25,149 nt of DNA from JBBRSL01 sp038245435 (lineage in GTDB: Bacteria; Patescibacteriota; Saccharimonadia; Saccharimonadales; CAIOMD01), in assembly GCA_038245435.1 (NCBI GenBank), contig JBBRSL010000015.1, forward strand, positions 1 through 25,149, in the 5' to 3' direction. The notes beneath the pieces were generated by a model, which worked only from the letters and a program-made list of their open reading frames with translations, did no database searches and was not told where the DNA came from. How positions within the stretch are numbered: the first letter of the stretch is position 1; each line of letters begins with the position of its first letter. Shown here in pieces: positions 7,794 to 15,624 of this stretch. Both the position numbers and the translations under genes were made by a program.

Positions 7794-8891
7794 ATGAGCA
7801 AAACCGAAAAAATAAATCCACATTTTGACGAAGTCACCACTAATCAAATATGGGTTAGTAGCAACGGTGAGCTACCTCTTAGTCTATGGCTTGTGCCTTC
7901 GACTCCAGAACATCATGCAAAGCATATTGCTGCCCCCAAAGGCTCAGACGAGGCAGTTCGTACGCACTATGTAGATATTGATGCCGTTCGCGATGCACGC
8001 AGCGAAGATATAACAAGGATATCTCACGAATACGAAAAACACTGGATTGCAAAGTCAGATAAAGAGCCTGGACTACAAGTTGAACTTCGCGTCGTAAATA
8101 AAGGTGCAGATGCAGGCACTATCGGTGTTATGACTTCATGGTTAACTGATGCCGAATGGGCAAACGAACAAGCCATTGTCGAAGCGTTGGCCTTGGAGTA
8201 TCCCGAACACGAAATTGTGTTTATTGTGACACCTGGAATGGGTGAGTCTACAAAGCTTACGAAAGAACGACGTAAAGGAATGGTTGAGTCGGGCAGCTTC
8301 GAGCCCATGGCAGAGCAAATAGCCGGAGCCATTGAAACGACAGGTCTTGAATTTAGTGCATTCTTGGGCATAAGCGAAGGTGGCCGCATGGCAATTTCTC
8401 TCGCCGAAAAAATTGGTGTAAGCACAGCGGTTACCATCGATCCCCCTGGCACTAAAGAGCAACCATTTTTAACCTTTGCAAAAAAGTTTGCTGTAGATGA
8501 AGCCGAAGGCCAAAAACAGGTACTTGAAAATACTCCTGATAGATTAATGGCGCAAGCACATACAGATATTGATAGTAAAAAACTTGTAAGCTCTGGTTTG
8601 ATGAATATTTTTAAACGAAACCTTGTTGCGCGCGCCCAGGCTATCGCTAAGTCTGGTCTCCCAAAAGATGTACAAGCGGCCGCTGAAAACGGTGTACAGA
8701 TTGTTGATTTTAGAGCCAGCGGGAGCACATTTGCAGATACAGATGTGGCCGTTGAACTTGCCAAAAAAACACCAGGATACAACGCGGTTATACTTAAAAA
8801 AGCTCCTCACGGTATTGTCGAGGGCAGCCCCTATGCCGTTGTAGCATTGTTTAAGCAGGCTCTCGGACTCATAAATTCAACAAGAATATAA
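7794..8891 (+). CDS. alpha/beta-hydrolase-like protein
   Basis: The 365-aa product has a nucleophile-elbow-like motif G-I-S-E-G-G with Ser194 in its centre, preceded by a hydrophobic strand (FSAFL). A candidate catalytic His339 is in APHGIVEGSPY near the C-terminus, spaced as in alpha/beta hydrolases. A strand and turn VFIVTPGMGES (about 142-152) precede the elbow, as in families with an oxyanion loop. The first 100 residues resemble nothing I recognise. No signal peptide is seen, so it is probably cytosolic. The substrate is unknown. It is monocistronic, with its own promoter, and lies just before the heat-shock operon. Confidence 0.5.
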   Translation: MSKTEKINPHFDEVTTNQIWVSSNGELPLSLWLVPSTPEHHAKHIAAPKGSDEAVRTHYVDIDAVRDARSEDITRISHEYEKHWIAKSDKEPGLQVELRVVNKGADAGTIGVMTSWLTDAEWANEQAIVEALALEYPEHEIVFIVTPGMGESTKLTKERRKGMVESGSFEPMAEQIAGAIETTGLEFSAFLGISEGGRMAISLAEKIGVSTAVTIDPPGTKEQPFLTFAKKFAVDEAEGQKQVLENTPDRLMAQAHTDIDSKKLVSSGLMNIFKRNLVARAQAIAKSGLPKDVQAAAENGVQIVDFRASGSTFADTDVAVELAKKTPGYNAVILKKAPHGIVEGSPYAVVALFKQALGLINSTRI

Positions 8892-8913
8892 ATAACGGGG
8901 ATAAAATCCTTAA

Positions 8914-8940
8914 TTAGCACTCTTGACACGTGAGTGCCAA
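8914..8940 (+). promoter_or_regulatory. CIRCE operator (HrcA binding site)
   Basis: TTAGCACTC (8914-8922), a 9-nt spacer and GAGTGCCAA (8932-8940) match the CIRCE consensus TTAGCACTC-N9-GAGTGCTAA at 17 of 18 arm positions. The TTGACA of the promoter lies inside the spacer, so HrcA bound here would block RNA polymerase. Confidence 0.95.
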
Positions 8941-8952
8941 TTTAGGTACACT
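8923..8952 (+). promoter_or_regulatory. promoter of the hrcA operon
   Basis: TTGACA (8923-8928), an 18-bp spacer and TACACT (8947-8952). The -35 hexamer sits in the spacer of the first CIRCE. The predicted start is near 8958-8960, just before the second CIRCE-like repeat, giving a leader of about 30 nt. Confidence 0.75.
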
Positions 8953-8960
8953 AGTAATAG

Positions 8961-8987
8961 TTAGCGCTTCGCTAATGTGAGTGACAA
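8961..8987 (+). promoter_or_regulatory. second, degenerate CIRCE-like element
   Basis: TTAGCGCTT (8961-8969), nine bases, then GAGTGACAA (8979-8987) repeats the CIRCE layout with the exact 9-nt spacer and 14 of 18 consensus arm positions. It begins exactly 47 bp after the first copy and ends 3 bp before the hrcA ATG. In the transcript TTAGCG and CGCTAA (8970-8975) could also form a small 6-bp hairpin. Confidence 0.6.
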
Positions 8988-8990
8988 CAT

Positions 8991-9713
8991 ATGACACCAA
9001 GACAAGCACTAATATTACACGCAGTAGTAGAACAGTATGCCGAAGTAGCGGCTCCTGTTGGGTCTGTTTTACTTGCCAAAATGTTTGGCGTTTCGTCGGC
9101 CACTATTCGTGCAGAAATGGCCCGATTAGAAGAAATGGGTTATATCGAGCAGCCGCATACGTCATCGGGTAGAATCCCAACCGACAAAGGCTACCGCGCT
9201 TACGTTAACAATGTAACCGAGCAAACTGATAATGTGCCAGCTTTACCCATGAATCGCAATGCGAGAGCGATTGATGTCCGTGTAAATGGCGCAGGTGAAT
9301 CAGCTCAGGCTATCAAATCCGCTGTCGATAGTCTGGTTGAAATTACGCATAACCTCGGTATCGCTACTATCGGTAATCAACTGTACATGAGTGGTTTGTC
9401 GAATTTGTTCGGGCAACCAGAATTTATTGGTACCAACGCTGTGCACGAAGTTGCGCAACTACTCGATAACCTAGAACCTTGGTTGCGCGAAGCCGCACCG
9501 AACGAACCGCTCAGTGTCTATATTGGGGCCGAAAACCCGATTGGTAAGACCAGTGGCTGTACCTTAATCGTCAGCAAGTTCCGTAGCCCTTATAGCGACA
9601 GTAGCTACATTGGTGTTGTTGGCCCTAAGCGGCAGAGTTACCGCGAAGTTATGGCACTGGTGCAGTACACCGGTAAAAGTTTAGAAAAAGCATTACATAC
9701 CCCAAGGATTTAA
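8991..9713 (+). CDS. hrcA: heat-inducible transcription repressor HrcA (short form)
   Basis: HrcA is the repressor that binds CIRCE and is kept active by GroEL in well-studied species. The N-terminal winged helix is clear: GSVLLAKMFGVSSATIRAEM (about 25-44), then LEEMGYI and the HTSSGRIPTDKGYRAYV signature (about 55-71). The C-terminal GAF-like portion ends in VVGPKRQSYREVMALVQY, which aligns with the usual end of HrcA. At 240 aa it is about 100 residues shorter than typical HrcA (about 340), with the loss in the middle and dimerisation region, while both ends remain. It is the first gene of the operon, under two CIRCE-like sites, which fits autoregulation. Confidence 0.92.
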   Translation: MTPRQALILHAVVEQYAEVAAPVGSVLLAKMFGVSSATIRAEMARLEEMGYIEQPHTSSGRIPTDKGYRAYVNNVTEQTDNVPALPMNRNARAIDVRVNGAGESAQAIKSAVDSLVEITHNLGIATIGNQLYMSGLSNLFGQPEFIGTNAVHEVAQLLDNLEPWLREAAPNEPLSVYIGAENPIGKTSGCTLIVSKFRSPYSDSSYIGVVGPKRQSYREVMALVQYTGKSLEKALHTPRI

Positions 9714-9715
9714 TA

Positions 9716-10171
9716 ATGACAAAAGCAAAGAAACCAACCAAAGACGAGCAAATTGCAGAATTAACCGCTGATTTACAGCGTCTACAAGCTGAGTTTATTA
9801 ACTTTAAGCGCCGTAGTGAAGAAGAGCGGGTACGGGCTGTGGCTGCTGGTAAAGAGCAGGCCGTCACGGCCTTACTACCAGTACTCGATAATATCGAGCG
9901 CGCAATCGCCCATGAACCAGCTGATATTAAAGATCACGCTTGGGTAAAAGGTGTTGGTGCAGTAGCAGGGCAGCTCGAGCAGCAGCTTGCAGCAATTGGT
10001 TTACATAAAATTGGTGTTGTTGGTGAACAATTTGACCCGCAAAAACATGATGCCATTGCCGTAGATGAAGGCGAAGGTGAAACGGAGGTACTAAGTGCCG
10101 TTTTGCAACCTGGGTATCAGTTTGGGGATCAAATAATCCGCCATGCAATGGTAAAAGTTACTAAGAATTAG
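9716..10171 (+). CDS. grpE: nucleotide exchange factor GrpE
   Basis: GrpE is the homodimeric exchange factor that releases ADP from DnaK. The N-terminal half is a long helix suited to a coiled coil (about 10-50), with the segment LQRLQAEFINFKRRSEEERV. The C-terminal beta domain holds GEQFDPQKHDAIAV (about 103-116) and the VLQPGYQFGDQIIRHAMVKV signature (about 129-148). The 151-aa length is short but within range. It starts 2 nt after the hrcA stop, with an AAGGA motif 7 nt before the ATG, and is followed by dnaK. Confidence 0.95.
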   Translation: MTKAKKPTKDEQIAELTADLQRLQAEFINFKRRSEEERVRAVAAGKEQAVTALLPVLDNIERAIAHEPADIKDHAWVKGVGAVAGQLEQQLAAIGLHKIGVVGEQFDPQKHDAIAVDEGEGETEVLSAVLQPGYQFGDQIIRHAMVKVTKN

Positions 10172-10184
10172 AGGAGTACAAATT

Positions 10185-12086
10185 ATGGGAAAAATTATAG
10201 GAATCGATTTAGGAACAACCAACAGCGCAATGGCAGTAATGGAAGGCGGGAAACCTGAAATTATTGCAAACGCAGAAGGCAACCGCACCACACCAAGTGT
10301 TGTGGCTGTTAATAAAACCGGCGAACGTCTTGTTGGTCAAGTTGCCAGGCGCCAGTCTGTAACCAACCCAAGCAATACTGTCTACGAAATGAAGCGGCTT
10401 ATTGGTCGCCGTTGGGAAGATAAAGAAGTCCAGCGCGATATTAAGCTTATGGGCTACGAAATCGTTAAGAGCGGTACCAGCGTAAAAGTTAAAATGGGTG
10501 ATAAAGAATATAGCGCCGAAGAGTTGAGCGCCATGGTACTGAGTAAGCTCAAAGCTGATGCCGAAGCCTTTTTAGGCCAACCGGTAACTGAAGCAGTTAT
10601 TACGGTACCTGCCTACTTTGATGACGCACAGCGCCACGCAACGAAAGATGCGGGTAAAATTGCTGGCCTCGAAGTTAAGCGTATTATTAACGAACCAACA
10701 GCCGCGGCACTTGCCTACGGACTTGAAAAGAACGGTAAAGACGAAAAGATTGCCGTGTATGACCTTGGTGGTGGTACGTTCGACGTATCTATCCTGGAAC
10801 TCGGCGATGGGGTATTTGAAGTTAAAAGTACTAACGGCGATACCCACTTAGGTGGTGCCGACTTTGACCGCGTAATCGTAAACCACTTACTTGATGAATT
10901 TAAAAAAGAGCATGGCCAAGAACTTACCGACGACAAAGCTGCAATGCAGCGTTTACGCGACGAAGCCGAAAAAGCTAAGATTGAACTCAGTACAACGAAC
11001 GAAGTAGATATTAACCTACCGTTCTTGACTGCTACTGCCGATGGCCCTGTTCATTTTGAACTTAAGCTGACCCGCGCAAAGCTCGAAAGTCTTGTTGGCG
11101 ATTTAGTTGACCGCACTGCCGGCCCATGTGAAAAGGCGCTCAAAGACGCAGGCCTCAAAGCCAGCGATATTGATGCTGTGGTACTCGTCGGTGGTATGAC
11201 TCGTATGCCTAGCGTTCAAGAAAAAGTCCAAAAGATTTTTGGCAAAGAGCCTATGAAGGGCGTAAACCCAGACGAAGTCGTTGCCGTTGGCGCAGCTATC
11301 CAAGGTGGCGTGCTTGCTGGTGACGTTAAGGACGTATTACTCCTAGACGTAACCCCACTGAGCCTTGGTATCGAAACCATGGGTGGCGTAAGTACCAAGC
11401 TTATCGAGCGAAACACCACGATTCCGAGCAGTAAGAGCGAAACCTTTAGTACGGCGGCAGATAACCAGCCACAAGTTGAAATTCATGTACTGCAAGGTGA
11501 GCGAGAAATGGCTGCCGACAACAAAAGCCTTGGTCGTTTTTTGCTCGACGGCATTGCACCAGCGCCACGCGGCGTACCGCAGGTCGAAGTTACCTTTAAC
11601 CTCGATGCAAACGGTATTTTAAATGTCACTGCAAAAGATAAGGGTACTGGCAAAGAACAGAGTATTACGATTCAGAATAGTGGCAACTTAAGTAAAGGTG
11701 ATGTTGCAAAAGCGCAAAAAGAGGCCGAAGCTCATGCCGAAGAAGACAAGAAAAAGCGCGATGCTGTGGATGCACGTAACACACTGGAAAACGCTATTTA
11801 CCAAGCAGAAAAGCTCAAGAATGATAACGGTGATAAGTTAAGTGACGACGATAAGAAAGCACTTGATGACGCTGTAACCGAAGCCAAAGGTAAAGTCGAA
11901 AGCACCGATAAAGACGAGCTCGAAAAAGCTGGTAAAGAACTGACTGATAAAATCATGCCTATCGGCGCAAAGCTATACGAAAACGCCGAAGCTCCAGCCG
12001 ATGATACAGAAAAGAAAGAAGACGAACCAGTAGAAGGCGAAGTAGTCGACGAAGAGAAAAAAGAAGACAAGAAGAAAGCAAAATAG
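10185..12086 (+). CDS. dnaK: molecular chaperone DnaK (Hsp70)
   Basis: DnaK binds exposed hydrophobic peptides in an ATP cycle driven by DnaJ and GrpE. The start GIDLGTTNSAMAVMEGG (about 5-21) holds the phosphate-1 loop; the NEPTAAALAYG and VYDLGGGTFDVSILELG motifs of the ATPase domain follow. The linker VLLLDVTPLSLGIETMGG begins near residue 384, followed by the substrate-binding domain. The lid ends in a tail rich in Glu and Lys (EEKKEDKKKAK) instead of the EEVD-like tail of some Hsp70s. The length of 633 aa is normal. A GAGGAG site lies 8 nt upstream of the ATG, and the gene follows grpE by 13 nt. Confidence 0.98.
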   Translation: MGKIIGIDLGTTNSAMAVMEGGKPEIIANAEGNRTTPSVVAVNKTGERLVGQVARRQSVTNPSNTVYEMKRLIGRRWEDKEVQRDIKLMGYEIVKSGTSVKVKMGDKEYSAEELSAMVLSKLKADAEAFLGQPVTEAVITVPAYFDDAQRHATKDAGKIAGLEVKRIINEPTAAALAYGLEKNGKDEKIAVYDLGGGTFDVSILELGDGVFEVKSTNGDTHLGGADFDRVIVNHLLDEFKKEHGQELTDDKAAMQRLRDEAEKAKIELSTTNEVDINLPFLTATADGPVHFELKLTRAKLESLVGDLVDRTAGPCEKALKDAGLKASDIDAVVLVGGMTRMPSVQEKVQKIFGKEPMKGVNPDEVVAVGAAIQGGVLAGDVKDVLLLDVTPLSLGIETMGGVSTKLIERNTTIPSSKSETFSTAADNQPQVEIHVLQGEREMAADNKSLGRFLLDGIAPAPRGVPQVEVTFNLDANGILNVTAKDKGTGKEQSITIQNSGNLSKGDVAKAQKEAEAHAEEDKKKRDAVDARNTLENAIYQAEKLKNDNGDKLSDDDKKALDDAVTEAKGKVESTDKDELEKAGKELTDKIMPIGAKLYENAEAPADDTEKKEDEPVEGEVVDEEKKEDKKKAK

Positions 12087-12087
12087 T

Positions 12088-12513
12088 ATGTTCAAGCGTA
12101 AGCGAGCAATAAATCCGCAGCAAGAATTTATTGCTCACAGCGCAAATGAGCTTGTACCAAACATTGGTGAAAGAGTTAACTGGGTTTCGCCGCTTTTGGG
12201 AAAGTTCACATTACTTAACGTAGTTTTACCTAAAAGTAAGAATATCTCGCCACCTTACTACGAACTTCGGGCTGGATTGCGGATTCTCCCAGAACTTCAA
12301 AGGTTTCCACTTGAACTCTATATGTTCCATGGAAGTGGCACTATATTGGGGATTGTCCGAAATCTAGCTCACGAAAAATTCTCAGATGAGTCTGCAAAAG
12401 AGTTTAGCGAAAACACAGATTTTCAAATTAATAATGGCTTAACTGCGCCGAATCAAGAAGATTATGATAATCTGGAACTCTATTTAAAAAACGGAAAAAT
12501 GGACAAAGCTTAA
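12088..12513 (+). CDS. unknown 141-aa protein between dnaK and dnaJ
   Basis: I do not recognise this gene. It begins 1 nt after the dnaK stop and its stop codon abuts the dnaJ ATG (TAAATG), so it is locked into the heat-shock operon. The product starts with a basic segment (MFKRKRA). The middle reads as beta-rich with aromatic and proline residues (SPPYYELRAGLRILPELQRF), and the tail is acidic and probably helical (EDYDNLELYLKNGKMDKA). There is no signal peptide, membrane helix or metal motif. No Shine-Dalgarno site precedes it, so translation is probably coupled to dnaK. Its position suggests a co-chaperone or client-specific factor, but that rests on context only. Confidence 0.75.
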   Translation: MFKRKRAINPQQEFIAHSANELVPNIGERVNWVSPLLGKFTLLNVVLPKSKNISPPYYELRAGLRILPELQRFPLELYMFHGSGTILGIVRNLAHEKFSDESAKEFSENTDFQINNGLTAPNQEDYDNLELYLKNGKMDKA

Positions 12514-13608
12514 ATGGCTAAAAGAGATTATTACGAAGTATTAGGCGTTGCAAAAGGCGCCTCGGCGGACGAAATTAAAAAAGCGTTCCGCCGTTTAGCT
12601 GTGCAACACCACCCCGATAAAGAGGGCGGTGACGAATCTAAATTTAAAGAAATTAACGAAGCTTACGAAGTGCTAAAAGACAGCGAAAAGCGCCAGCGCT
12701 ATGATCAGTTTGGTAATGCCGGTGTTGGTGGCGCTTCTGGTGGCGGCGGTGGAAATCCGTTTGAAGGTTTTGGTGGCGCGCAGGGTCAAAACATTAATTT
12801 TGATTTTGGCGATTTAGGCGACATGTTTGGTGGATTCTTTGGTGGCCAGCAAAGGCAACAATCACGACGTGGTCGAGATGTCGAAACGAGCATAGACTTA
12901 ACATTTGAAGAAGCCGTTTTTGGTGTGGAAAAGACCCTAAAACTCAACTTAGAAAGTCAATGTGAACACTGTAAGGGCCAGGGGGCAGAACCGGGCTACG
13001 AGCTTAAAACGTGCCCTACGTGTAAAGGTAGCGGCCAAGTAGTACGCGTAATGCGCACTATTTTGGGTAACATTCAGCAAGCGGCTGTTTGTGATGATTG
13101 TAGAGGTACCGGTAAGAAGCCTGAAAAAGACTGTTCAGTATGTGGCGGTAGCGGCGTAAAGAAGAAAGAGCAGAAAGTTGAGCTCAAAATTCCCTCTGGA
13201 ATCGACGATGGCTCTACTATTCGTTTGCGCGAATATGGTGAAGCAATTCAGGGCGGCCCTAAGGGCGATTTATACGTGCATATTCGAGTTAAGGCTCATA
13301 AAAAGTTCACCCGCGAAGGTGATCTCATTTTAAGTTATGAATCAATTGATATGGTTACCGCAGCGCTTGGCGGAGAAATAGATGTAGAAACCGTCGATGG
13401 TAAAGTAACTATGAAGGTTCCCGCAGGCACCCAAAGCGGTAGTGACTTTAAGCTTAGTAACCACGGCGTAAAACACCCACGGGGTGATAGCCGCGGCGCA
13501 CATATTGTCACGCTTGAAGTCGATACTCCAACTAAGCTCAGCAAAAAGCAAAAAGAACTACTCGAACAATTTCAAAAAGAATCAGGCAAAAAAGGCATTT
13601 TTAGCTAA
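12514..13608 (+). CDS. dnaJ: chaperone protein DnaJ (Hsp40)
   Basis: DnaJ delivers substrates to DnaK and stimulates its ATPase. This is a full type-I J protein: J domain (1-70) with H33-P34-D35, a Gly/Phe-rich linker (about 72-115), and a zinc-binding domain with four CxxCxGxG repeats (CEHCKGQG, CPTCKGSG, CDDCRGTG, CSVCGGSG, about residues 150-214). Two C-terminal beta domains follow. The length of 364 aa is typical. It starts directly on the stop codon of the unknown gene and has no Shine-Dalgarno site, which points to translational coupling. No clear intrinsic terminator follows. Confidence 0.97.
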   Translation: MAKRDYYEVLGVAKGASADEIKKAFRRLAVQHHPDKEGGDESKFKEINEAYEVLKDSEKRQRYDQFGNAGVGGASGGGGGNPFEGFGGAQGQNINFDFGDLGDMFGGFFGGQQRQQSRRGRDVETSIDLTFEEAVFGVEKTLKLNLESQCEHCKGQGAEPGYELKTCPTCKGSGQVVRVMRTILGNIQQAAVCDDCRGTGKKPEKDCSVCGGSGVKKKEQKVELKIPSGIDDGSTIRLREYGEAIQGGPKGDLYVHIRVKAHKKFTREGDLILSYESIDMVTAALGGEIDVETVDGKVTMKVPAGTQSGSDFKLSNHGVKHPRGDSRGAHIVTLEVDTPTKLSKKQKELLEQFQKESGKKGIFS

Positions 13609-13650
13609 ATTGCAGTAGATTTGTAAAACAAAGCTTACGTTTTTTGGTAT

Positions 13651-13656
13651 TATATA
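13651..13656 (+). promoter_or_regulatory. -10 box of the ligase/peptidase cassette
   Basis: Within an AT-rich run, TATATA ends 6 nt before the ATG at 13663; TATTAT (13648-13653) is an alternative. No -35 hexamer is obvious. The spacing matches the other leaderless-type starts in the window. Confidence 0.45.
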
Positions 13657-13662
13657 TAGCAA

Positions 13663-13773
13663 ATGGGAACAAAAAATCAAAAAGGGTTTATAACGATGAT
13701 TGTAATGATACTAGTAATTCTATTGCTAGTAATTGGTGGGATCTTTTACAGAGTCGTTAAAGCAAACAGCTAA
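13663..13773 (+). CDS. 36-aa single-pass membrane peptide
   Basis: The frame MGTKNQKGFITMIVMILVIL... has a short basic N-terminus, one strongly hydrophobic helix (about residues 9-27) and a short basic tail (YRVVKANS). Its stop abuts the ATG of the DUF1704-like gene (TAAATG), and a -10-like box lies 6 nt before its own ATG, which is what makes it credible as a real gene in spite of its size. It is the first gene of the cassette. It could anchor the complex at the membrane, or act as a leader peptide for coupling; neither is shown by the sequence. Confidence 0.6.
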   Translation: MGTKNQKGFITMIVMILVILLLVIGGIFYRVVKANS

Positions 13774-15624
13774 ATGACCGAATCACACAAACCAGTATCC
13801 GAAATACAACTATACGAAAGCAGGGCCGGACAAGATGTTGTTGGCGACATTGCTAAACTTGATTCAGCACCTGAACATGAACTTAATGCCGAGCAAAAAA
13901 CCGACGTATTAGAGTTTGAAAGTGAGCTTATGGCGGCTCGCTACCATGTCGATAAGCATCGTATTATAACTGCCAACTTACCCAACGGTGAAAGCCTCGC
14001 AGAACTCGTTAACCAAACGAGCTATTTTGGTAATAAGTTCCAAATCGGTCTAACCTATGCGCTTACAAGCCCGCTCGTCTATGATTATTGTGTTGAAAAT
14101 GGCTATAACCCCGATAGATTACACGATGATCCTTATAGTTTTTTATCACTCATAGCCATGAACGGTGACAGCAAACTTTTAAAAAAGATAGAAAAAGAAA
14201 GTTTTGAGCATTTTAGATCGGCAATGGGTGCTTTTGTATTTGAAGGTGGTGAAGAACCCGACACGGCCCGCCTAGTTGTATTTAATGATGGCACCAAACT
14301 TATTCGCCGAACAAAAGGACTGGTTGAGTATAAAAACTTTTTAACGACTGTAAGCCAAGATGTTCGTCATAAGCAAGAGGATTATCCGAATGATTTAGCC
14401 TATGATGCCAAAAAGGTAATTCTTGAAATTTACTTAAAGCGAGTAAATAGCGAGCTCGCGACCGTCTACCCAGATATGATCGAATACTGGAATCAGGTTC
14501 AGCACCTATCACAACCACAAAAAGATATTTCTATGGCGGCGCTCCAAGAAACGTGGAAGTTGCTGGCACATGTCGATTTTTCAAAAGATGAAGAAGCTCG
14601 TATGAAGTTTGTGAGGCGCCTCGATTTTGTTCGAAATGGCGTTGCAATATCTGAGGATAATTTCTCAACCATCAGCCCTGAGCTGGTTGAACTGTTCGAA
14701 GAAAGCTCAGTTAGGCCAGAAAAACACGAGGATCTTCAAAATCCAATATTTAGACCGGAAGAAATTGAAAAACTGAGCGCAATAACCTGTAATGCCGAGC
14801 AAATGCAGGCGCTCGTTAAATATTTCTTAATTGAGTTCGACAAATTGAGCGACGAACCCGAATCGACCTATGTAATTGATCGCCCAGAACGTGCAGCGGA
14901 TGGAAAGTGGCAGGTTGTTGTTCGCAAAGATAATACTGATGCTATGGGCGCCGAAGATCCTGAGGGAGTTTTTGAAATACCGGGGGCGTTTATGCGAACT
15001 TTAACCGAAGTGAATCCCCCGATTGGTGTAATTTCGGGCTTAGCGCACGAGCTTATGCACGTCTTTCAGGCAGACAATATTCGGAATAACCCCGACGCCC
15101 TAACGATAGGCAGAGAATTGAATGGTAAAGGTTTTCTAGTACTAAAAGAAGCCGGTGCCATTATGACTGAGCGCATTGTGCAGGCGCGTCTTTTTGGGCA
15201 AGAACGCCAAGATAATCCCCATTACTTAATGGCAATGCAAACACTTGAATCAGGCGGATCTGAACCGACAGCAATCAAAGCTTTTTATGAGAGTTACATG
15301 GAAAGTAACCCAGAAGCTAATACCAAAAAAGCCTTGGCAGATTCCGTCGGACGCGTTAAACGGTTGACCCGTCGGCGGGGTGGTTTTGATAGTCAAGCAC
15401 TCAATTATGCCGAAACAGGGATTATTACTTCGGCACTGGAAAAAGCAAAAAAACCAACGGTAGATATGCTCACCGCAGAGTGCGCCTTTGGCATAAAAGA
15501 CTTGGTTACTTTGCATTCGTTTGGTTTACTACAATCACACGCAGAAAATTTCCCTATCGATAAGTTCATCGAAATAGCAGAAAAGGTTTTACGTGAATTT
15601 CTAGATAAGGAGACAATTGAATGA
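13774..15624 (+). CDS. DUF1704/MATCAP-like zinc metallopeptidase
   Basis: This 616-aa protein ends in a metallopeptidase-like region. LAHELMHVFQ gives an HExxH site (H425, E426, H429), and KEAGAIMTE supplies a likely third ligand (E459) at the place of the QEGLA motif of the DUF1704 family. A later RRRGGFDSQALNYAE segment (534-548) resembles the Gly-Gly-Phe motif of that family. Eukaryotic DUF1704 members (MATCAP/TMCP) remove the C-terminal tyrosine of tubulin; bacterial members are poorly characterised and often lie beside ATP-grasp ligases, as here. The N-terminal 400 residues are mostly helical and not recognised. The gene overlaps the next by 4 nt (ATGA). Assignment is by motif order, not alignment. 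Confidence 0.62.
   Translation: MTESHKPVSEIQLYESRAGQDVVGDIAKLDSAPEHELNAEQKTDVLEFESELMAARYHVDKHRIITANLPNGESLAELVNQTSYFGNKFQIGLTYALTSPLVYDYCVENGYNPDRLHDDPYSFLSLIAMNGDSKLLKKIEKESFEHFRSAMGAFVFEGGEEPDTARLVVFNDGTKLIRRTKGLVEYKNFLTTVSQDVRHKQEDYPNDLAYDAKKVILEIYLKRVNSELATVYPDMIEYWNQVQHLSQPQKDISMAALQETWKLLAHVDFSKDEEARMKFVRRLDFVRNGVAISEDNFSTISPELVELFEESSVRPEKHEDLQNPIFRPEEIEKLSAITCNAEQMQALVKYFLIEFDKLSDEPESTYVIDRPERAADGKWQVVVRKDNTDAMGAEDPEGVFEIPGAFMRTLTEVNPPIGVISGLAHELMHVFQADNIRNNPDALTIGRELNGKGFLVLKEAGAIMTERIVQARLFGQERQDNPHYLMAMQTLESGGSEPTAIKAFYESYMESNPEANTKKALADSVGRVKRLTRRRGGFDSQALNYAETGIITSALEKAKKPTVDMLTAECAFGIKDLVTLHSFGLLQSHAENFPIDKFIEIAEKVLREFLDKETIE

Noticed and set aside
8024..8782. 252-codon open frame antisense to the hydrolase gene
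   Set aside because: It has no promoter or ribosome site and a composition rich in Ser and Cys; the sense frame has a near-consensus promoter and catalytic motifs.
8961..8975. TTAGCG-CTT-CGCTAA as an intrinsic terminator or attenuator
   Set aside because: There is no T-tract, and the second CIRCE-like repeat explains the sequence better.
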